From positions 1,302,001 to 1,366,000 of the forward strand of contig NZ_JADKMY010000001.1 of the NCBI RefSeq assembly GCF_015351405.1: 64,000 nucleotides of DNA, read 5' to 3'. A program made the position numbers and the translations under genes. The notes beneath the pieces were generated by a model. The model was not told where the DNA came from and ran no database searches. It was given only the letters and a program-made list of their open reading frames with translations. The first letter of the stretch is position 1, and the number at the start of each line of letters is the position of its first letter. This document shows, piece by piece, positions 45,355 to 53,073 of the stretch. This DNA comes from Corynebacterium suicordis DSM 45110 (lineage in GTDB: Bacteria; Actinomycetota; Actinomycetes; Mycobacteriales; Mycobacteriaceae).

Positions 45355-45607
45355 GCTTCAATCAAAAACTGGTGCGTGATACATGCCCACAGATGGTCTG
45401 AACCGCTGACTTCAAACTCGGCCAGCTGCGTAGCGTTCATTGACTGCCGAAGAGTAAGGACGGCCCGCCCGCTTGGTCTTCGTGGATCTTCGCTTGATTA
45501 CCATCGAATTTTAGACTTCTGACACAAGCACCCAACAGAACGATTCAGATTCTGCTCCGGGGATCGTGAACAAGATGGTTGAGCCCTGACTTCCGATATT
45601 CTCGACA
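45355..45607. other. Non-coding right part of the island
   Basis: About 250 bp between the nuclease stop and attR, without a recognisable gene or recombinase remnant. Confidence 0.5.
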
Positions 45608-45638
45608 AGGTTCAAATCCTGTCAGCCCGACCAATCTA
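45608..45638. repeat. attR: second copy of the 31-bp tRNA-Pro 3' end
   Basis: AGGTTCAAATCCTGTCAGCC followed by CGACCAATCTA, identical to 43931-43961; only a tRNA 3' fragment, with no acceptor 5' strand, D-arm or anticodon upstream. Confidence 0.85.
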
Positions 45639-45747
45639 ATGAAGGTCAGCAAATAACTCCGGTTATTCGCTGGCCTTTTTCGTTGCCAGGGAAAAGCACA
45701 GATAGTCTGGTTGTCATCGTGATCAACCCCTTATGAAGGAGAAACCC

Positions 45748-46200
45748 GTGGCCTTTACCCCTCAGCAGTTCCGCCGCTTCATGCAGTTTTGGCCACCGTA
45801 CCTGGGTGCGGGAGTGAAAGTTGAAGAGTTCACCGATGATGGCTCCCAAGTTGTCGTCTCTCACAAGCCGAACCGCCTCACGAAGAACGCGGTGGGCACG
45901 GCCTTTGGCGGCACGATCCTCTCCATGACTGACCCTTTCTTCATGCTGGCCTCGATGTCTCGGCTGGGGCGGGAGTACAACGTGTGGGATATCCGCGCTG
46001 AAGTTGAGTTCGTGAAGCCGGGTAAGGGAAAAATTACCGCGGACATGCGCATCGATGATGAGACGTACCAGCTCATCAAGGAGAAAACTGCGGACGGCTC
46101 GAAGTATCTCCACTGGTTCGATGTGGACGTCAAGGACGAATCAGGTGACGTAGTGGCTCACGTTCGCCGCCAGGTGTACTACCGAAAGAAGAAGCGTTAA
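45748..46200 (+). CDS. DUF4442 hotdog-fold protein (putative thioesterase)
   Basis: 150 aa from GTG 45748 (AAGGAG 6 nt upstream; an ATG at 45733 is in frame). The DUF4442 family has a hotdog fold: MQFWPPYLGAGVKVEEFTDDGS, NAVGTAFGGTILSMTDPFFML (replacing the usual HGG by FGG), and the WDIRAEVEFVKPGKGKI strand. Its catalytic role is unproven. It starts a run with acr3 (4 bp gap) and arsC, an unusual companion for arsenic genes. Confidence 0.87.
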   Translation: MAFTPQQFRRFMQFWPPYLGAGVKVEEFTDDGSQVVVSHKPNRLTKNAVGTAFGGTILSMTDPFFMLASMSRLGREYNVWDIRAEVEFVKPGKGKITADMRIDDETYQLIKEKTADGSKYLHWFDVDVKDESGDVVAHVRRQVYYRKKKR

Positions 46201-46204
46201 CTCG

Positions 46205-47329
46205 ATGACCTCAGCTGCTCCCGCTCGCCCGAACCGCCCGCAGGGCCTCCCCCTGCTGGATAAGCTTCTCCCCTTGTGGATCCTGCTGGCCATGCTCTTG
46301 GGCCTTGGCATCAGCAGCTTCGCTCCCGGCATCAGCACAGCGCTGGAAGCCATGCACATCGGCAGCATTTCCGTCCCCATTGCGCTTGGTTTGCTGGTCA
46401 TGATGTACCCGCCACTGGCCAAGGTGCGCTTCGATCGAGCTCGGGACATCGCCGCCGACCGCCGCCTTTTGGTCATCTCTCTGCTGCTGAACTGGATCGC
46501 CGGCCCGCTACTCATGTTCACCCTGGCCTGGCTCTTCCTGGCTGATCACCCCGAGCTTCGCACGGGATTGATCATCGTGGGTCTGGCCCGCTGCATCGCG
46601 ATGGTGCTCATCTGGTCAGATCTAGCCTGCGGTGACCGCGAGGCAACCGCAGTTCTGGTGGCCATCAACTCCTTCTTCCAAGTGTTGATGTTTGGCGTGC
46701 TCGGCTGGTTCTACCTGCAGGTACTCCCCAACTGGCTAGGCCTGGACGCCACCGCTGCGGATTTCTCTTTCTGGTCGATCGTCAGCTCCGTGCTGATCTT
46801 CCTCGGCATTCCGCTCTTAGCCGGCGTGGGTTCGCGCCTCATCGGTGAGCGCACCAAGGGCCGCGCGTGGTACGAGGAAAAGTTCCTCCCCGCCATCGAT
46901 CCCCTAGCGCTGCTCGGCCTGCTCTACACAATCGTGTTGCTCTTCGCCTTGCAGGGTCAGCAGGTCATGGACGATCCCCTGGCCGTTGCTCGCGTAGCCC
47001 TGCCGATGCTCTGCTACTTCATCGCGATGTTCTTCTTCGCCCTCTTCATCAGCAAAGCAGCCGGCTTGAACTACGCCCGCTCCACCTCGGTATCCTTCAC
47101 CGCCGCGGGCAATAACTTCGAGCTCGCCATCGCCGTGAGCATCGGCACCTTCGGCGCCTTTTCCCAGCAGGCCCTAGCCGGAACTGTGGGCCCGCTGGTG
47201 GAAATCCCCGTGCTCGTAAGCTTGGTCTACGTGATTCTGTGGCTCGGTCCCCGCCTGTTCCCCCAGGACCCCACGCTCCCTCCCCGTTCTTTTATTTCGA
47301 CGCCAACTCCCACCAACCAGAAAGACTAA
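46205..47329 (+). CDS. acr3: ACR3 family arsenite efflux transporter
   Basis: 374 aa with ten predicted helices. ACR3 exports As(OH)3/Sb(OH)3 using the proton gradient. Family signatures: [39 protein letters not shown] with the conserved Cys, and [13 protein letters not shown]. It is followed 2 bp after its stop by arsC. The last codons ([10 protein letters not shown]) contain a variant repeated word, TTTATTTCGACGCC (47291-47304). No ArsR regulator gene is adjacent. Confidence 0.95.
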   Translation: MTSAAPARPNRPQGLPLLDKLLPLWILLAMLLGLGISSFAPGISTALEAMHIGSISVPIALGLLVMMYPPLAKVRFDRARDIAADRRLLVISLLLNWIAGPLLMFTLAWLFLADHPELRTGLIIVGLARCIAMVLIWSDLACGDREATAVLVAINSFFQVLMFGVLGWFYLQVLPNWLGLDATAADFSFWSIVSSVLIFLGIPLLAGVGSRLIGERTKGRAWYEEKFLPAIDPLALLGLLYTIVLLFALQGQQVMDDPLAVARVALPMLCYFIAMFFFALFISKAAGLNYARSTSVSFTAAGNNFELAIAVSIGTFGAFSQQALAGTVGPLVEIPVLVSLVYVILWLGPRLFPQDPTLPPRSFISTPTPTNQKD

Positions 47330-47331
47330 CC

Positions 47332-47748
47332 ATGACTTCTCAACAATCCGTACTCTTCGTGTGCTCCAGCAATGGAGGAAAATCCCAGATGGCCGCGGCC
47401 TTGGCGGAAAAGCACGCCGCTGGCAAGGTGGAGATCCATTCCTGCGGTACCAACCCAGGAGACTCCCTGAACGGCGAGTCTGTGGAAGCTATCGCTGAGG
47501 TGGGAGCTGACATGTCTCACGGCAGCCCCAAGGGCGTGGATCCCGAACTGCTCAAGCGTGTGAACAAAGTTGTGGTGCTGGGCAGCAGCGCGAAGCTGGA
47601 GATGCCCGCTGATGCCCAAGGAACCCTGGAGCAGTGGGATATTGATGAACCCTCCCACCGGGATATCCACGGTATGGAGCGGATGCGCATCGTCCGGGAT
47701 GATATCGATAGCCGCGTCAAGCACCTGCTGGACACGATGGATAACTAA
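47332..47748 (+). CDS. arsC: Arsenate reductase, LMW phosphatase type (mycothiol-dependent group)
   Basis: 138 aa. [23 protein letters not shown] is the active-site loop, with the Cx5R-type Arg replaced by Lys (CSSNGGK), as in corynebacterial ArsC1'-type enzymes that use mycothiol and mycoredoxin to reduce arsenate to arsenite. The rest ([41 protein letters not shown]) matches that group. It supplies arsenite to the Acr3 pump just upstream. A strong terminator follows. Confidence 0.93.
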   Translation: MTSQQSVLFVCSSNGGKSQMAAALAEKHAAGKVEIHSCGTNPGDSLNGESVEAIAEVGADMSHGSPKGVDPELLKRVNKVVVLGSSAKLEMPADAQGTLEQWDIDEPSHRDIHGMERMRIVRDDIDSRVKHLLDTMDN

Positions 47749-47767
47749 AACAACCGCGCACAGTAAA

Positions 47768-47801
47768 AAATCCCCCGCCAGAAGCAACTGGCGGGGGATT
47801 T
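47768..47801. terminator. Bidirectional rho-independent terminator
   Basis: AAATCCCCCGCCAG-AAGCAA-CTGGCGGGGGATTT, perfect 14-bp stem, A-run on the left and T-run on the right, between the convergent arsC and symporter genes. Confidence 0.9.
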
Positions 47802-47812
47802 CGTTAGCGTTC

Positions 47813-49171
47813 TTAGGCCTTGGCCCAGCGGGATTCTTCCAGAATTCCGGCGCGCTTGGCCACCACGGTGGCGGTCAGGGACTGACCGGTCACGTTGACT
47901 GCGGTGCGTCCCATATCAATGATTGGCTCGATGGCGAGCAGCAAGCCAACACCGGCGAGGGGAAGACCCAGTGTGGAGAGCGTCAGGGTCAACATCACGG
48001 TGGCGCCAGTGGTGCCGGCGGTTGCCGCGCTACCCAGCACGGATACCAAGATGATCAGCAGGTAGTGCGTGAGGTTGAGGTCAATGCCGTAGAACTGTGC
48101 CACGAAGATCGCCGCGATTGCGGGATAGACCGCAGCACACCCATCCATCTTGGTGGCAGCTCCCAGGGGAATCGCAAAGGAGGCGTATTCGCGTGGCACG
48201 CCCATCTCGTCCTCGGTGATGCGCTGGTTGACGGGCATGACTCCCATGGAGGAACGAGTGACGAAGCCCAGTGAGGTCACTGGCCACACCTTTTGGTAGA
48301 AGTTGGCCACCGAAAGTCCGTTGAGCTTCAAGACCACGGGGTAGATCACACCTGCCACGATGGCCAGGCCCACGTAGATGGCCAGCACAAACTTGCCGAG
48401 TGCGCCCAGTGCTTCCCAGCCGTAGGAGTACACGGCCGTACCAATCAAGGCTGCCGTACCGATCGGTGCCAGGCGGATGATCCACCACAGCACCTTTTGC
48501 ACGATGGTGAGGAAGCTCTCCATGAAGTGCAGGAAAGGCTCGGCGGTCTTGCCGGTCTTAACTGCGGCCACGCCAATCACGATGGAGACGACCAAGAGCT
48601 GCAACACGTTGAAGCTCAGCGAGACGTGATCTTCGCTCAATGAAGCCTGCAAGCCAAGGATGTTCTGCGGAACGATCGATTGCAGGAATGCGGTCCAGCT
48701 ACCCTGCTTGGATGGCTCAGCAGCAGTGCTGGCATCCACGGCGGCGCCCACTCCGGGCTTCATCACCAGGGCCACGATGATGCCGGTCACCACGCTGAAG
48801 AACGCGGTGATGGCGAACCACCACAGGGTACTGATGGCCAGCTTGGCGGCGTTGGCAACCTTGCGCAGGTTAGCCACACTGGTGATAACGGCCGCAATGA
48901 TCAGCGGTGGAATCATCACCTTGAGCAGCTGCACATAGGCGCTGCCCACACCGTCGAGCAAAGCTCCCAGCCAGTTATCCTCTTCACCTTCGGTACCTAA
49001 CGCCCGAGCAACAAAGCCCAGTGCCAGGCCGATGAAAAGACCAGCGACTACTTGCGCGCCAAACCCTCGGTACCACGAACTGTTGCTTTCAGGCGTGGTC
49101 GAGGGCGTGGAATCTGCAGAACTCGAGTGTTGCGGCTCTGCGGTGGTTTGCGTGGAGTTCATCCTGCGCAC
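47813..49171 (-). CDS. Dicarboxylate/amino acid:cation symporter (DAACS family)
   Basis: 452 aa. An N-terminal Ser/Thr-rich segment of about 30 aa precedes eight helices and two re-entrant hairpins of the GltP/DctA/TcyP family. The hairpin motif FAIPLGAATKMDGCAAVYPA and the region SAATAGTTGATVML are present; MDGCA in place of the typical MDGTA suggests a less common substrate group. It takes up a dicarboxylate or amino acid with Na+/H+. The GTG start at 49171 is preceded by GAGAGGA 5 nt upstream; an ATG 9 nt downstream is possible. Confidence 0.9.
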   Translation of the reverse strand: MRRMNSTQTTAEPQHSSSADSTPSTTPESNSSWYRGFGAQVVAGLFIGLALGFVARALGTEGEEDNWLGALLDGVGSAYVQLLKVMIPPLIIAAVITSVANLRKVANAAKLAISTLWWFAITAFFSVVTGIIVALVMKPGVGAAVDASTAAEPSKQGSWTAFLQSIVPQNILGLQASLSEDHVSLSFNVLQLLVVSIVIGVAAVKTGKTAEPFLHFMESFLTIVQKVLWWIIRLAPIGTAALIGTAVYSYGWEALGALGKFVLAIYVGLAIVAGVIYPVVLKLNGLSVANFYQKVWPVTSLGFVTRSSMGVMPVNQRITEDEMGVPREYASFAIPLGAATKMDGCAAVYPAIAAIFVAQFYGIDLNLTHYLLIILVSVLGSAATAGTTGATVMLTLTLSTLGLPLAGVGLLLAIEPIIDMGRTAVNVTGQSLTATVVAKRAGILEESRWAKA

Positions 49172-49350
49172 CCGTTCCTCTCTCTTGTGTCAGAAGACTT
49201 CAAAACTAGACTCATCTGTCTATTTTTGCAATATCCCTTCCAACCATCGACGCGCGGAGTCTATTCCCCACCCCTCAACAATCCATCGGAATGCCCCCTC
49301 ATCGGTCCGCAACAGCCAACGACCACCTAGCCACAGCTCAGAAACAGCAA

Positions 49351-49378
49351 AATCCCCAGCGAATAAACGCTGGGGATT
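49351..49378 (-). terminator. Rho-independent terminator of gapX
   Basis: AATCCCCAGCG-N6-CGCTGGGGATT, 11-bp stem, followed on the - strand by TTGCTGTTTC. About 45 bp past the gapX stop. Confidence 0.85.
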
Positions 49379-49420
49379 CTCTAAACAAATCAGTGACACG
49401 AAAGCACTGATGCGCGGGTT

Positions 49421-50875
49421 TTAGACCTCGCTGGCATCGCTGCGACGAGGCATGACCTCTGGACGCACGCCCGCGATTTCCTCCACGATGCGCACAACCT
49501 GGTTGGAGTAACCGAACTCGTTGTCGTACCACACGTAGAGCACCAGGTGGTTTCCGCTGGCGATGGTTGCCAAACCGTCTACGACACCTGCATGCGTCGA
49601 GCCCACAAAATCAGTGGAGACTACTTCAGGGGAATGAATGTAGCCGATCTGCTGACGCAGGTTGGAGTGCAGGGAGACACGACGGAGGTAGTTGTTGACC
49701 TCTTCTGCCTCTACATCAGATTCCAGATCCAGGTTCAGCACGGCCATGGAGACGTCTGGGGTCGGTACGCGGATGGCGTTACCGGTGAGCTTGCCCGCGA
49801 AATCAGGCAGAGCCTTGGACACGGCCTTCGCCGCACCCGTGGCGGTGAGCACCATGTTCAGGCTGGCAGAACGGCCACGGCGCTCACCCTTGTGGAAGTT
49901 ATCGATCAGGTTCTGATCGTTGGTGAAGGAGTGCACGGTTTCCACGTGTCCGTGGCGCACGCCGTAGCGATCCGCAATCACCTTGAGCACTGGGGTGATG
50001 CCGTTGGTGGTGCACGATGCGGCGGAAAGAATCTGATCGGAATCATCGATATCGGCGTGGTTGATGCCGTAGACGATGTTCTTGATGTCACCCTTGCCCG
50101 GTGCCGTGAGCAGCACCTTGGAGACACCCTTGGACTTGAGGTGCTGACTCAGGCCATCGCGGTCGCGCCACACGCCGGTGTTGTCCACCACGATGGCATC
50201 GTTGATGCCGTACTCGGTGTAATCGATCTCGGATGGATCACCCGCGTAAATCACCTGGATGGCGGTGCCGTTGGCGTAGATGACGTTGTTTTCCTCATCG
50301 ATGGTGATGGTGCCATCGAACGCGCCGTGGACAGAATCCCGACGCAACAAGGACGCGCGCTTCTTCAAATCGCCAGCACCCTTGGAACGCACCACCACGG
50401 CACGCAGGCGAGCTCCACCGTAAGTAGCCTCACGGGAGATCAGAATGCGGGCCAGAAGACGGCCAATGCGGCCGAAGCCGTAGAGCACCACATCGCGGGA
50501 ATCGCGCTGCTCGAACTTACCGATGATGTCCTGCAGCTGATCTTCCAGGAAGCTGCGCAGGTCCTGATCCCCGGTCTGCTCCGCGTAACGCTGAGCCAAG
50601 GTACCGATATCAATGGATGCGGTGCCCAGATCCATGGTGGCCAGCTCTTGCAGGATCGGCAGGGTCTCGTTCAAGGTCATTTCCTTGGCCACCACGCGGC
50701 GCGCGTAGCGGTGAGACTTGATGATGTCGATGTCCGAGTTGTTCACCAACAGGCGACCAAACATGGAAGTCACCACGTTCTTCTCGCGGTGAAGCTGGCT
50801 GATCAGTGGAAGCATCTGCTGCGCCAAGTGCAGGCGCTCGTTCCATTCGTTATGGTGCTGCTCTGGAGCGGTCAT
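49421..50875 (-). CDS. gapX: Glyceraldehyde-3-phosphate dehydrogenase, long form (GapX/GapB)
   Basis: 484 aa. An N-terminal extension of about 130 aa (WNERLHLAQQMLPLISQLHREKNVV...) precedes the Rossmann domain (VVLYGFGRIGRLLARIL) and catalytic block SAASCTTNGITPVLK with the nucleophilic Cys, HSFTNDQN and WYDNEFGYSNQV. This long form is the second GAPDH of corynebacteria, used mainly in the gluconeogenic direction. Start at ATG 50875; an in-frame extension to 50965 is not supported. A GAGGA is 3 nt before the start, close for a Shine-Dalgarno. Confidence 0.93.
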   Translation of the reverse strand: MTAPEQHHNEWNERLHLAQQMLPLISQLHREKNVVTSMFGRLLVNNSDIDIIKSHRYARRVVAKEMTLNETLPILQELATMDLGTASIDIGTLAQRYAEQTGDQDLRSFLEDQLQDIIGKFEQRDSRDVVLYGFGRIGRLLARILISREATYGGARLRAVVVRSKGAGDLKKRASLLRRDSVHGAFDGTITIDEENNVIYANGTAIQVIYAGDPSEIDYTEYGINDAIVVDNTGVWRDRDGLSQHLKSKGVSKVLLTAPGKGDIKNIVYGINHADIDDSDQILSAASCTTNGITPVLKVIADRYGVRHGHVETVHSFTNDQNLIDNFHKGERRGRSASLNMVLTATGAAKAVSKALPDFAGKLTGNAIRVPTPDVSMAVLNLDLESDVEAEEVNNYLRRVSLHSNLRQQIGYIHSPEVVSTDFVGSTHAGVVDGLATIASGNHLVLYVWYDNEFGYSNQVVRIVEEIAGVRPEVMPRRSDASEV

Positions 50876-51064
50876 CAATCCTCGCTGTCCGATGTTGAAA
50901 AAAGCGTTCCCGGGGTGTCGGGCTTTCACTAGCACTTTAGGCGATACCCCGCGGATTCCCCGCACCCTGACCCGATTTCGAGCCCAGATGTGCGCTTATC
51001 GCCATCTACCGGGGTAATTGTGGTCTGCGTCTCGCTTTCGTGCATCTGGGTAGCCCATAAATTC

Positions 51065-51080
51065 GTTATGCGTTCATAAC
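51065..51080. promoter_or_regulatory. Inverted repeat GTTATG-CGTT-CATAAC
   Basis: Perfect 6-bp arms, 4-bp spacer, in the divergent gapX-hemolysin III intergenic region. Resembles a TetR-type operator. Confidence 0.4.
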
Positions 51081-51090
51081 CCGATGGTGA

Positions 51091-51102
51091 AGAAGATCTT
51101 CT
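51091..51102. promoter_or_regulatory. Palindrome AGAAGATCTTCT
   Basis: Perfect 12-bp palindrome 57 bp before the hemolysin III-like gene, followed by an A-run. Regulatory role possible. Confidence 0.35.
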
Positions 51103-51145
51103 AAAAAAGTTCCGTTCGAGACGCGCTGAATCCGATTTTGTTTTG

Positions 51146-51151
51146 TACGCT
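51146..51151 (+). promoter_or_regulatory. -10 hexamer (TACGCT) of the hemolysin III-like gene
   Basis: TACGCT lies 7 nt before ATG 51159; no Shine-Dalgarno. Confidence 0.4.
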
Positions 51152-51158
51152 AAACGCT

Positions 51159-51911
51159 ATGACCATCTCCTCCCCAACCAAAGGTGGCCAGGGACACTCC
51201 ATGCGCGAAGAGCTCCGCCACCAAATCTTTGATCGCGGTCCCCGGCCAGCTCTCCGCGGGCGTCTCCACACTGCGGCCGCGTGGTATTTTGCCGGCACCT
51301 CCACCGCTTTGACGGTGGTGGCAATTATCTTGGACGGTTACGGCATGATGTCACTCGTCACAGCCGTGTACTCGGTGTGCCTGGTCGGCATGCTCGCCAC
51401 GTCTGCGCTGTACCACCGCGCACCTTGGCGTTCAGAGGCCACGGTGCAGGGATGGCGCAGGGCAGACCACGTGATGATCGCCGTGTTCATCGCGGGCACC
51501 TACGGCCCGGTGACGGTGGGAGCGTTTGGTTCGGAATGGTTCCATAACGCCGGGTGGGGCTATTCGGGCGGTCTGTGGATCGTGGCTCTGAGCTGGGTCG
51601 CCGCGGCAGTAGCGGCCGCCCTCAATATCATCTGGCTGCACCACCCCCGCGGGCTTTCCACCAGCGTGTATTTGATGCTGGGCAGTCTAGCTATCGTCGC
51701 TCCACTGGGATTCTTCTACGGAATTGGCCTGGCAGCCAGCATTCTCATTGGAGTCGGCGGATTGGTTTATACCTTGGGTGCACTAGTTTATGCAGCACGA
51801 TGGCCGAATCCTTCCGAGCGTTGGTTCGGGTTCCACGAGGTTTTTCACGCCACCACCATCATCGCGGCAGCTTTGCACCACATCGCCATCTGGCTGATCG
51901 TGCTGCGCTAG
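51159..51911 (+). CDS. PAQR family membrane protein (hemolysin III / TrhA-like)
   Basis: 250 aa with seven hydrophobic segments. Progesterone/adiponectin-receptor-like (hemolysin III) proteins have Zn-binding residues and affect membrane homeostasis. ATSALYHRAPWRSE, RRADHVMIAVFIAGTYGPV and the C-terminal GFHEVFHATTIIAAALHHIA, which holds the conserved His residues, are diagnostic. Start at ATG 51159 with a TACGCT -10 element 7 nt upstream. Confidence 0.93.
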   Translation: MTISSPTKGGQGHSMREELRHQIFDRGPRPALRGRLHTAAAWYFAGTSTALTVVAIILDGYGMMSLVTAVYSVCLVGMLATSALYHRAPWRSEATVQGWRRADHVMIAVFIAGTYGPVTVGAFGSEWFHNAGWGYSGGLWIVALSWVAAAVAAALNIIWLHHPRGLSTSVYLMLGSLAIVAPLGFFYGIGLAASILIGVGGLVYTLGALVYAARWPNPSERWFGFHEVFHATTIIAAALHHIAIWLIVLR

Positions 51912-51956
51912 CAGATATTTGCACCCAAGTAAAGACTAAACTGCAGGTCAATCGGG

Positions 51957-51962
51957 TAATCT
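51957..51962 (+). promoter_or_regulatory. -10 hexamer (TAATCT) of the radical SAM cassette
   Basis: TAATCT lies 7 nt before ATG 51970. It is the only clear promoter upstream of the tightly packed genes that follow to 56031. Confidence 0.45.
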
Positions 51963-51969
51963 AAAGGTC

Positions 51970-52755
51970 ATGAGTCCACGCACTCGCTCCCGAATTGCCC
52001 ACATGGTGTTCTTCGCAGTCTTGGTGGCTATTGTCATTGCGCTGTTCTACATGGTGGTCGTGAGCTGGGGAGACAGCGATGGAAGCGGCAATGTTATCGG
52101 CGGAATCTTCCTCATCCTCTTTGTCGGCCTTCTTGCGTACGGTGCTTTCCAGATCATCCCGCCGCTGGCAGTAGACAAATGGAAGGATGGTCTGGTTGGC
52201 GTAGGCACGGTAAAAAGCTACAAGCATGTGGGTCTAAGGGGCGGAATCCGCGAATATTCCATCGACCTTTTGGTGGAGAGTCAGACTGGCAAAGTATTTG
52301 ATGGAACCCTGAAATGCCCTATTGGTCGACGCCGCCTCGCAGGCCTTCAGCCAGGTTCATTACTCCCGGTGGTTTTCCGCGAGAGCAATCCAAAGATCCT
52401 GGAAGTCCCGCAGTTCCAATTAGAAACCCCGGCGATGCTCATGTACGACTACGTGCAGCAACGGGCCGGACTCATTGATCAGGCCACCATCAACGCGAAC
52501 TACCAGGGCGTACCGGCGTGGGCCAAGCTGCAGTGGATTCAACCCTCCGGCGCGCGCATCATGCACAACTACGGATACAACCTCGATCTTGAGGTGTACC
52601 CTCCCCGCGGCCCTAGCTTTCGCGTGAGAAAGCACATGTTTCTCAACGACTACCAACATTCTTTGTTCATCAACACGCAGAGCGTGGACGTGAAATTCCT
52701 ACCTGTGGATCCACAGCAAATCGTGGTGAAGATCCCCTCAGATTCCAAGAGATAA
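51970..52755 (+). CDS. Hypothetical two-helix membrane protein, first gene of the peptide/radical SAM cassette
   Basis: 261 aa, family not recognised. Two hydrophobic helices (about residues 12-32 and 42-65) are followed by a soluble domain of about 190 aa rich in beta strands (GVGTVKSYKHVGLRGGIREYSIDLLVES) and containing Tyr/Asn/Gln-rich segments (AMLMYDYVQQRAGLIDQATINANYQ; RIMHNYGYNLDLEVYPPRGP). It could be an envelope-facing partner or immunity/export accessory, but no motif shows this. A 23-codon ORF starts 5 nt after its stop, and the gene chain continues without room for another promoter. Confidence 0.75.
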   Translation: MSPRTRSRIAHMVFFAVLVAIVIALFYMVVVSWGDSDGSGNVIGGIFLILFVGLLAYGAFQIIPPLAVDKWKDGLVGVGTVKSYKHVGLRGGIREYSIDLLVESQTGKVFDGTLKCPIGRRRLAGLQPGSLLPVVFRESNPKILEVPQFQLETPAMLMYDYVQQRAGLIDQATINANYQGVPAWAKLQWIQPSGARIMHNYGYNLDLEVYPPRGPSFRVRKHMFLNDYQHSLFINTQSVDVKFLPVDPQQIVVKIPSDSKR

Positions 52756-52760
52756 CCGCC

Positions 52761-52832
52761 ATGATCAGCGCACGCACTTCAAACTCCACGCACCACACCT
52801 ACGCACGCGAAACGGTGAATAACCATGAATGA
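52761..52832 (+). CDS. Possible 23-residue peptide upstream of the Asn-rich peptide
   Basis: ATG ORF of 23 codons (MISARTSNSTHHTYARETVN and three more residues), starting 5 nt after the membrane protein stop. Its TGA overlaps the ATG of the next ORF in ATGAATGA. The same 8-nt overlap form recurs at the next junction (ATGGCTGA), so it may be a translated coupling peptide or second precursor. No family recognised; existence as a real gene is uncertain. Confidence 0.4.
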   Translation: MISARTSNSTHHTYARETVNNHE

Positions 52833-53073
52833 CTTCAACTCTTGGCTGCAACAGCAGCAGATGATGAACCAGGTTGAACCCGACAGCCTGTTTGCACAAA
52901 CGGGAAGCTACACGTCCGGGTGGTCCAACGTGCTCCAAGCGGAATTGCGCAGCAGTGGCGGTTCCAGCTTGGCGGAAGCTGCTGCCTCCAGCGGCTCCGG
53001 CGGATTCGGTTCCTCCGGCGGAAGCTCGAATAACAATAACAACAACAATAATAACAACAATAACAATGGCTGA
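52825..53073 (+). CDS. 82-aa Gln/Ser/Gly/Asn-rich peptide, candidate precursor for the radical SAM enzyme
   Basis: Not recognised in any named family. The N-terminus (MNDFNSWLQQQQMMNQVEP) looks like a leader; the middle is small-residue rich (GSYTSGW..., SSGGSSLAEAAASSGSGG); the C-terminus is 13 consecutive Asn and a Gly. No signal peptide or membrane segment. The gene directly precedes a radical SAM/SPASM gene, with an 8-nt overlap, the usual layout of a ribosomally made and post-translationally modified peptide. GGTGA lies 8-9 nt upstream of the ATG. Confidence 0.7.
   Translation: MNDFNSWLQQQQMMNQVEPDSLFAQTGSYTSGWSNVLQAELRSSGGSSLAEAAASSGSGGFGSSGGSSNNNNNNNNNNNNNG
53029..53067 (+). repeat. 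Trinucleotide (AAC/AAT)13 tract encoding poly-Asn
   Basis: Thirteen AAY codons in a row. The start codon of the radical SAM gene (ATG 53066) is formed by the last AAT and the first base of the following GGC codon. Repeat-length changes would alter Asn number without shifting frame. Confidence 0.85.

Larger units (their letters stand above)
43962..45638. mobile_element. 1.7-kb integrated island at tRNA-Pro (attL-attR)
   Basis: The segment between the two 31-bp repeats is visibly lower in GC than its surroundings and carries one gene (PD-(D/E)xK nuclease) and about 550 bp of non-coding DNA. No integrase, excisionase or transposase is present, so it must have been moved in trans or has lost its recombinase. 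The flanks (UvrA-like gene, thioesterase-arsenic operon) look like ordinary chromosome. Confidence 0.8.

Noticed and set aside
45608..45638. Second tRNA-Pro gene
   Set aside because: Only the 3' 31 bp are present; no acceptor 5' strand, D-arm or anticodon. It is an attachment-site copy.
47332..47748. Inactivating Arg-to-Lys change in the ArsC active-site loop
   Set aside because: The NGGKSQ form is usual for the mycothiol-linked corynebacterial arsenate reductases, so it is not a defect.
49547..50932. 461-codon rightward frame opposite gapX
   Set aside because: Catalytic GAPDH residues are on the - strand; antisense frame is a high-GC artefact.
53029..53067. CRISPR-like or microsatellite array
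   Set aside because: A plain AAY codon repeat inside a coding frame, with no repeat-spacer structure. No CRISPR array seen anywhere in the window.
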